Positions 8,041-15,072 of a DNA stretch of 16,949 bases are shown piece after piece. The position numbers and the translations under genes were made by a program. A model generated the notes under the pieces. The model did no database searches, was not told the origin of the DNA, and saw only the letters and a program-made list of their open reading frames with translations. Origin of the DNA: Smittium culicis (lineage: Eukaryota > Kickxellomycota > Harpellomycetes > Harpellales > Legeriomycetaceae). The stretch lies in contig LSSN01000333.1 of the NCBI GenBank assembly GCA_001970855.1, positions 1 to 16,949 on the forward strand, read 5' to 3'. Each line of letters starts with the position of its first letter. Positions within the stretch are counted from its first letter, which is position 1.

Positions 8041-9135
8041 GTGCAGAGTGTTAATGCTGCAACATCAAAATGTTCTGAAAATAGTATATAGGGTATTCAT
8101 AATCTCCTTGAAGAACCCTCACTCTACCACTCCGAAATCGAGATAATCCGATACGAAAATTTAATGGGAAGTCTAATTTTCACCGAAGAAGGCCTGCATA
8201 ATGAAGCGACTTCAATTTTGGAAGGTCCTCAAATTCTATGTACCAAAATGAGTAGAAAATTCTGTGGAAAGGATGGGCTCACTCTAAATTTGATACCTTC
8301 AAATCCTAAGGCTGAACGCTCAACCCACATCATTACAAGAGAAAACTAAGAAAAATTTTTGAAGAAATAAGCTGACTTACTTTATCGAAGAAAGCGATTA
8401 ATGAGATAGTCCTACGGTAATCAGGATTTTATAGTCATTTTTCCATAGCGCCTAATGATTCTAGGATCTTCCTTTCTATCCTCAACTTTCGGAAGCTATA
8501 TCTTTACGTCTAGGAACATAATTTCAAAATAGAGATGCGTTATCACTAATTAAAAATTCCACGCTGATAGAACATACTGATATCTCTAGATCTCATCATA
8601 TCTCCATAAACACATTGATTTAAATCAGCGACGAAATTATCTCCATTCTCATTTGAGCCGCAGCCGTTTCCTATTCCGTATTCTGCAATTCAGGATATTT
8701 CTGAGCCTTTATATCCATCAAAGTTTTTATCCTAGTGCTAGAATCGGCCATACCAAGAAATTTATGTCTCGGCACACACAAATGACTTGTAGATTTTGGG
8801 AGAAACAAAATACCTGTGCCAAAACAACACTAGCTTAATCGCCTTCAATATCTTGGAGCTTTATTCAATTCCATTTTTGAAAAGTATTCTAAGAATCCTT
8901 CTCAGTCAATTTCTCGCCTTGAAATTTTAATCAATGTCAGAGAAATTTATCTCAAAATTCCGCCCTCAAAGATTTAAGGACCTCCGACACAAATTAAACA
9001 GATTGCTCAACGCTGGGCAGATGACACAGAAAAAAATTACGAGCTTTATTTGGAATCCTCAATCAATTTATAGAGCCCTGATTCCTGAGATAATGATTCT
9101 GAGCCGACTTTTAGAGCTCATTAAATAAGCCCTGC
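8041..9135 (+). pseudogene. Reverse transcriptase remnant of the DIRS-like element
   Basis: The pieces follow the usual order of RT domains in several frames. LLEEPSLYHSEIEIIRYENL (about 8110-8170) is the pre-RT linker. SKKAINEIVLR, then SGFYS (8421-8435), LNFRKL...YV (8481-8510) and FKIEM (8523-8537) form the fingers. YLH and an F-x-I-L-Q-F block (about 8640-8700) stand where the palm begins. The catalytic YxDD is replaced by His-Thr-Asn-Asp at 8775-8786, followed by a stop. The thumb/connection KDLRHKLNRLLNAGQMTQKK (from 8976) ends in LSRLLELIK at 9128. Frames change near 8640, 8700, 8775 and 8930. The ancestral enzyme copied element RNA into DNA; this copy cannot. Confidence 0.8.
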
Positions 9136-9480
9136 CCATATCAAATAATGTAAATAAATGTTGACGCCAGTGAAACCTTCAATCCAAAGCTTTTTCTTCT
9201 GGAAAACTCAGTTTGGGTAATAGTTGTTGGACACCGCTCTTATCTGGTTTTTGTAACCCCAAATCCGCAAAAACTTCATATTTAAATAAAGGAAATTTTG
9301 AAAGTTTTTTATTCACTAAGCCTCAAGAGTGTGATAGGATAACCGGTGTTTTAATCATAGATAACACGATCACACTATCATATGTTTAGATATTTGCACA
9401 AAAAACCTCCCCTGAACTGCTGAAATTAACAGAAAAGATCTGATCTTGATGACTTAGGACCAATACACGCCTGAAATTTA
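9136..9480 (+). pseudogene. RNase H remnant of the DIRS-like element
   Basis: VDAS (9160-9171), followed by WVIVVGHRS, matches the first RNase H strand with its catalytic Asp. After a frame change come LHI, IKEILKVFYSLSLKSVIG, then VLIIDNTITLSYV with the second conserved Asp at 9360-9362, and KTSPELLKLTEKI. Stops lie in several places. The domain degrades the RNA of the RNA/DNA hybrid in this family. It follows RT directly, as expected for an RT-RNase H polyprotein. Confidence 0.75.
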
Positions 9481-9800
9481 CCAATTACGATCAGTAATAA
9501 GCCCAGAAAATGTACTCAGCAGATTGAAAGCACAAAAAAAAAAAGATTTATATCGCAGGAGAAATTCTAAGGTCTAAATCAGACTATGGTCCCTTCAAAG
9601 TCGACTTTTTTGCATCATTCCAGAACACGAAGTTGTATCAATACTACAGCTGGTTTCCGGACAGCAAAGCGCTTGTTCAAAATGCTCTGAATCACAAGTG
9701 GACAAGATTCGACAATCCTTACTGCTGCCCACCCTGAAATCTGGTAGCCCAGGTAGTTCAGAAGGTCTGACGTGAGCAAGTCAAAATGACACTTCTATAT
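9481..9800 (+). pseudogene. Post-RNase H block (VDFFAS / YCCPP) of the DIRS-like pol
   Basis: A frame from about 9555 reads IYIAGEILRS...GPFKVDFFASFQ (Asp at 9603-9605), then YYSWFPDSKALVQNALNHKW and NPYCCPP ending at 9734. The next codon is TGA where this block normally has Trp (TGG), then NLVAQVVQKV, another TGA and REQVKMTL. This D-x-F-A-S ... P-P-W block is typically found between RNase H and the recombinase in DIRS-like elements. Its function is not established to my knowledge. It is the best-conserved part of the pol remnant. Confidence 0.75.
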
Positions 9801-9825
9801 TTATAAAAACTGTAGTTCCAGATAT

Positions 9826-11205
9826 AAAAAGTGGAAAGTCAACGCTCACTAAAAAAAAGCACTGAAGCTTGATTTTCTGTAAGATCAGTGTCGTTTCCAT
9901 GAAGCGCAAGGTCTCAGAACTTACAAAATTGACTTAATTGTTTTTAACAAACGACTTATTCAAATTTTATCTTGTTAAATATCTATTCTCAGCATTTTCT
10001 AAACTTCTGGATATCAAACGAGATATCCACTCCAATTTCCGCACCTCAGATAATCAATTATCTACCAGTTATATACACTGCTGATAATTTAAATTTAGTT
10101 TCTACAAAAGAGTAAAAATAGGATCTTGTTTAAATTTATGATAATCTAGCTGAGCTATTTGCACATTAAATTTTTCCTGAATTAATCAAAAAAACTGGGA
10201 GATATTTTGATTAAATCGTTAATCAGGCTTGTGGTGAAAATATTAGCATTTATATAATTGTTATATAAATGGGATGGAATTTCTTCGCTCACTTTTAAGC
10301 AAATAATATTCAAGTTTTACTGGCTACATTTAGTAAAAGTTTTCCTCCGTAATAGCGATACCCATATGACTGTCAGTCTAAGGAGTCTTATGGAAAAAAA
10401 CGGTACTAAACCTATTAATATTAGCCACAAAATAAAAATGAAGCGTCCGCCCAATTAAAAAGCCATGTCAAATCAATCATCATTCTGATACAATATTATG
10501 CTCAGATAATTCATACATGATATTCAAAGAAAAGGTAGTAGTCTGTTATGACCTAATGATGGCATAAGGAAATTACTCAATTTCCTTGTGTATTATTCAT
10601 TAAGGATATGATTACTAATTCATTTCTTAATGGCTAATTATTACGTTCAAAGATTTCTTTAGTTCTAGAAAATTCCATTAAAAATTTTCTAAATTATTTA
10701 AATAGTCTTAGTTTATCAAAGAAAAGTATTTAAAGTCGCATATTTTATTTAAATAATTCCATAGCAGTAAAATATCCTTTATTCTATTTTATATTCTTAT
10801 TTTAATTAAAATTTAATCATAATTGTTAATACCTAGTTTTCAGGCTATGACACAGTCAATCCATACCCAACCACTCAAGCTAAAAGCAGAAATTGGAAAA
10901 TTAATAGGAGTATAAAATATGTTTATGATACTTTCAAGTCTCTATCGGTGGATAGTATCGCCCAAATTATCTAAATGATATCTGATTTAATACGCAGAGA
11001 CCTTGAAGCTCTAATCCCCAAACGGAGAGTAATCGGCTATGCCTTAACCGAAAAAACCGATGTATCGACTGATGATATAGTTTCGCATCGATTTTGGCCA
11101 AACTTTACTATCTTTGATAAATATTATCGAATCGCGAGAAATTCTTCGAATAGCTTGACTGAGATTTTTTCAATTTTTAAGAAATATATTATGTGTCATC
11201 TCTAA
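9826..11205 (+). pseudogene. Tyrosine recombinase remnant of the DIRS-like element
   Basis: It begins KWKVNAH, then DQCRFHEAQGLRTYK (about 9890-9935), the N-terminal arm. FLRNSD at 10342-10359 corresponds to the first catalytic Arg region. After an AT-rich, stop-filled stretch, one frame from about 10883 to 11205 has a single TAA (10972-10974) and reads VYDTFKSLSVDSIAQII. It continues with PKRRVIGYAL, a DDIVSHRFWPNF block (Trp at 11095-11097) and FDKYYR with candidate nucleophile Tyr at 11122-11127, then a LTE tail to TAA. In this family the enzyme integrates circular cDNA without target duplication. The C-terminal third is far less decayed than RT. Confidence 0.75.
10560..10830. other. AT-rich palindrome-bearing stretch inside the recombinase remnant
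   Basis: It contains a perfect 9-bp hairpin at 10566-10587 (AAGGAAATT, loop ACTC), a second at 10666-10691 (TAGAAAATT / AATTTTCTA) and an inverted pair AATTATTTAAATA / TATTTAAATAATT at about 10692-10704 and 10746-10758. Stops are dense and the recombinase is not readable here. Either a small AT-rich insertion or heavy decay. Confidence 0.35.
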
Positions 11206-11388
11206 AGTATAATTATAAAATTAATCGAGTTCTTTAAATCAAAGATAATTACACATTTTACGATGGTAGAAGAAATATTTATTGCCACCCATGTACCCAT
11301 TTTACATTTACCTAAAGATTATAAGGATAATGTTAACATTTAATCTACACTATATCTATAAAAAATTTTTAATATTTTGTTATATTTA

Positions 11389-11483
11389 CTTTATTTTTAT
11401 TAGCTTGAAATTCTGTTTTGGTTTTATCCAATAGTATGGTAACGCTTAATATTTCTCCTCTCATTGTATAATATAAATTATTT
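11389..11483 (-). repeat. Right inverted terminal repeat of the DIRS-like element
   Basis: Inverted counterpart of 7066-7160: CTTTATTTTTATTAGCTTG, GGTTTTATCCAATAGTATGG, TAACGCTTAATAT, CTCCTC and GTATAATATAAATTATT. It lies about 180 bp downstream of the recombinase stop. Confidence 0.8.
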
Positions 11484-13637
11484 TTCGCTCTAAAGAATTA
11501 GATATATTTTAGAAAAATTTCAGTTAATAAATTTCATAATAATTTGAAAGTTGCATTTTACTACTTGATGATTGCTTATTTATTTTTTTTTTTTTGAATT
11601 ATAAGTTTTGAAGTAAATTTTCGGCCAAAAATTTATATTACTGACATTCGTTTTTAATCGTAGAAATCTGTTTGTTTCATTTTATCACATAAATGTATTA
11701 TTATACGCTCTCCATAGTTAAATCGCAATAAAAATAAATTATTCATGGTTATTTAAATTATTTTAAATTAGCAACTACTGTTCTTTCACCCATAAATTCT
11801 GCATTTATAAATTTGTTTAATATGACTTTCCTACAAGGCTTATAGTCTTTTGCGACCAATCTAACATTTCTGCAGTGTCAATTTAGAATAATATGTATTA
11901 TATTATAAAAATTCTACGTCTGATAAATATTTATTAATATTATTATTGTTTAATATATCCTTTTTGGTCATTAAATCTAGCTTGTTATCTATTTTAAATA
12001 CTCTTTTGTTGGGTATTTGAGTTATTTAGAGTTTACTCGAACCATAAATTATTACTGATCTTAATATTTTCAACATTCATTTTTCATTAGTAGAGTATTT
12101 TATCCTGATTCTCTATTTAATTGACCTAGTCCTTCATTCTTTTTATCATATTAGATTATGTCTGTTTTTAACTTCATTTCTATTTTTCCAAAATAGAATA
12201 TAAAAAAATTCTTTAGGGATTACATGAGCAAAGAATAAAATTTTTATTATCAAAAAGGTGATATCCAGTAATATTTTACATTTAATAGATATTTTTATAT
12301 TATTCCAGCTATTAAAATTTGATTAAATTCTTTAATAGCATTTCAATCATACTAAATTGAGTTACAAGATATTTTTTGGTACCATTTCCGAATGTGCATA
12401 TATTTTCCGGACAGCAATCTTTTGGGAATTCTATTTTTACATTCACAGTTTTTTCAAAAATAATTTATCATCTTATTCAATTTGGTACTATTTCAATGAT
12501 TTCATGATTTTATGTTAGTCTCTGGTGAAATTTATTATAACCATCAAATTATATACACGTTGAAGTGACTTGAACTGTCATCTTCTATTTAAATCCTCTC
12601 CATTTAATTTTTAACTGTTATGCCTATATAACCACAGTACCTAATACTTTTTTGTTAAAATAGCCAACTTGATATTTTTAGCTTTATTAAGTGACTGGAT
12701 AAAAGGATTTTTTTTACATATTTTTTTTTATTTGGAATTTAATATCTACTATTTATTTTTTATGATAATTTTAAATTTTTAAAGATAAAGCGAGATTAAA
12801 AGCAATCAAGGCTGTTTTTATGCATTTCGTGTTCATAATTAGAGTGTTAGTAAACTTTACCAATAGTATTTGTTATTTATAGAATATTTAATAATAAAAC
12901 GCTACTTATTAGAATTGCATCATAATAAAATTAAAAATATGCGATCAGTATATACAGTAACATAGTGGAAATATAAAAATTGAAGCTATTAATATTTTTA
13001 GCGGTTTTTATACTCATTTATTCAAAAATAACAAAGTTTTTGTTGTACATATACTTATTTTCTACGTTTTTCGGAACATTTCTATCATTATTATAGCACA
13101 TAGAGCTAGTTATACTTTACGAGGGAAACGAATCTCATTATACAGGTTCTTGATTTATTATAATTTACTCGGGGTGCTCGCAATCTATTTTTACTGTTTT
13201 CTTTGAAGTTTATTCAAAAGTCAAAAAATATAAGAAAATCAAATCATTCAATTAATACCTATGTAAGAATTTTCATGATCCAGTAGAGTTAAATAAACAT
13301 ATAAGTGGTCATATTTAATTTTGATATTTTCTATTAAAAAATTGGTAAAAATACACCATAAAATATGCTTCATTTTTTATGAGCCCTGAATGTGATCTGT
13401 ATCAATTTACTGATCGCAACTATTAGTCTATTATTTAAAAATTTATCATATTTTTTTCGTCTTAATTTCTGAGATTTATTGGCGTATAATTATTTAAATT
13501 CTTAGTATCTGTTTTTTTAGGTAAAAAAGTGATAATAGTTACACTGACACAACGATGTTTCATTTTTGTATGTTAAATTTATTATTGAAATCATGTATTT
13601 AGTTATTGGATATCTTCTTAACCCATTAATGTATATA
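11484..13637. other. AT-rich spacer, no gene seen
   Basis: About 2.15 kb with dense stops in all frames, a T-run at about 11582-11595 and other homopolymers. I found no coding frame, RNA gene or clear copy of repeat families A, B or C. Some of it may be very old repeat sequence. Confidence 0.55.
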
Positions 13638-13641
13638 TTAA

Positions 13642-13795
13642 CCCTTTCCCGTCCAACACTCATTAAAAATAAATTATTGATTCGTTCATAATTTATAGAT
13701 AAGTTTATTATTAGTTGTTGCTTTGAAATACACCAATACCTCTTAAGGCCTCGGAATTAAAGTATTTTAATTGAGCATAATTGGCTATAATTAGA
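13642..13795. mobile_element. Family A MITE, left end only (copy A4), running toward the assembly gap
   Basis: TTAA at 13638-13641 is followed by CCCTTTCCCGTCCAACACTC, a family A left terminus. The expected right terminus is not found before the gap; its end is therefore undefined. The last 55 bases before the gap belong to a separate repeat that recurs after it. Confidence 0.5.
13741..13795 (+). repeat. Gap-flanking direct repeat, left copy
   Basis: TCTTAAGGCCTCGGAATTAA followed later by ATAATTGGCTATAATTAGA resembles the sequence at 14464-14520 just after the gap, in the same orientation. Confidence 0.5.
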
Positions 13796-14449
13796 NNNNN
13801 NNNNNNNNNNNNNNNNNNNNNNNNNNNNNNNNNNNNNNNNNNNNNNNNNNNNNNNNNNNNNNNNNNNNNNNNNNNNNNNNNNNNNNNNNNNNNNNNNNNN
13901 NNNNNNNNNNNNNNNNNNNNNNNNNNNNNNNNNNNNNNNNNNNNNNNNNNNNNNNNNNNNNNNNNNNNNNNNNNNNNNNNNNNNNNNNNNNNNNNNNNNN
14001 NNNNNNNNNNNNNNNNNNNNNNNNNNNNNNNNNNNNNNNNNNNNNNNNNNNNNNNNNNNNNNNNNNNNNNNNNNNNNNNNNNNNNNNNNNNNNNNNNNNN
14101 NNNNNNNNNNNNNNNNNNNNNNNNNNNNNNNNNNNNNNNNNNNNNNNNNNNNNNNNNNNNNNNNNNNNNNNNNNNNNNNNNNNNNNNNNNNNNNNNNNNN
14201 NNNNNNNNNNNNNNNNNNNNNNNNNNNNNNNNNNNNNNNNNNNNNNNNNNNNNNNNNNNNNNNNNNNNNNNNNNNNNNNNNNNNNNNNNNNNNNNNNNNN
14301 NNNNNNNNNNNNNNNNNNNNNNNNNNNNNNNNNNNNNNNNNNNNNNNNNNNNNNNNNNNNNNNNNNNNNNNNNNNNNNNNNNNNNNNNNNNNNNNNNNNN
14401 NNNNNNNNNNNNNNNNNNNNNNNNNNNNNNNNNNNNNNNNNNNNNNNNN
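13796..14449. other. Assembly gap (654 N)
   Basis: Every base is N. The apparent open frame across it is an artefact of unknown bases. Related repeats on both sides suggest that repetitive DNA caused the gap. Confidence 0.99.
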
Positions 14450-14463
14450 AATAAAACGATATT

Positions 14464-14520
14464 TCTAAAGACCTAGGAATTATAGTATAATAGCCGAATA
14501 CAATTGGCTATATTTGGTAG
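14464..14520 (+). repeat. Gap-flanking direct repeat, right copy
   Basis: TCTAAAGACCTAGGAATTAT followed by ACAATTGGCTATATTTGGTAG parallels 13741-13795 with a few indels. Confidence 0.5.
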
Positions 14521-14676
14521 ATCAAAAATAGTCTACCGCCAGTAGTAGGGCTATGAAGCACCAACCACTTAAAGATGAGTTTTAGAATTATGTGTATGCG
14601 CTATAGTTGCTCACAAGTATAAGTGGTATTTGATACATTTAAAATTTGATCATCTGAACTAATGATATTGCTTTAA

Positions 14677-14867
14677 CCCATTCCGGGGCCTACAGCCTTA
14701 AACTTTTCTAAAAAACATAATTGGATAAGTCAAATATAATTTACTTTTTATTGGGTATATATAATGTTTCATCCAATAATTTATTGTTGTCTTAAATTAA
14801 TTTATCATATCGTTATTTGGTTGGATAATTTTGGAAGTTCAAAAAATTCCTACAGCTTCTGAAAGGG
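14677..14867. mobile_element. Family A MITE, copy A5
   Basis: A 191-bp element between TTAA at 14673-14676 and TTAG at 14868-14871 (one mutated base). The left end is CCCATTCCGGGGCC and the right end GCTTCTGAAAGGG. Its interior (ACATAATTGGATAAGTC, TTATTGGGTATATATAATG, CATCCAATAATTTATTG, GTTATTTGG) closely matches A1, about 11.7 kb away. Confidence 0.8.
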
Positions 14868-15028
14868 TTAGTTAATTCTAATAGTTTAAAAAAATGGCCA
14901 ATAGTTAAGCAGGCTAATTTCATTTTTAATTTTAGTAAGCAAGTTTATTTGCGCAATTCTGTGAGGAAAATTAAAGCGTCAACAATTGCATATCTCAAGC
15001 GTTTAATATTAGAAATATAATTATTTGT

Positions 15029-15042
15029 TATAGTATATATTC
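15029..15042 (+). promoter_or_regulatory. Possible TATA-like element of the ZZ/EF-hand gene
   Basis: TATAGTATATATTC lies about 30-45 bases upstream of the ATG at 15073. It is plausible by position only; AT-rich DNA makes such matches common. Confidence 0.3.
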
Positions 15043-15072
15043 CTTTCGTTAAACCTTATAGTTATATTAAAA

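Larger units (their letters stand above)
7066..11483 (+). mobile_element. Decayed DIRS-1-like tyrosine-recombinase retroelement
   Basis: A 4.4-kb unit is bounded by an inverted pair of about 95 bp (7066-7160 and 11389-11483). Plus-strand protein remnants occur in the order gag-like, reverse transcriptase, RNase H with a DNT motif, a post-RNase H VDFFAS...YCCPP block, then tyrosine recombinase (FLRNSD, SLSVDSI, IVSHRFWPNF, FDKYYR). DIRS-1-group elements have this order, inverted rather than direct terminal repeats, and no DDE integrase or aspartic protease; I see neither of the latter. Base composition is visibly less AT-rich than the flanks. Stops and frameshifts are frequent in every domain, so no complete protein can be made. 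The copy is old and non-autonomous. Confidence 0.85.

Noticed and set aside
7333..11205. Host gene with introns explaining the broken frames
   Set aside because: The order of RT, RNase H and recombinase motifs between inverted terminal repeats, and in-frame stops inside conserved blocks, fit a decayed retroelement rather than splicing.
13781..14476. 231-codon frame across the gap
   Set aside because: Nearly all codons are N.
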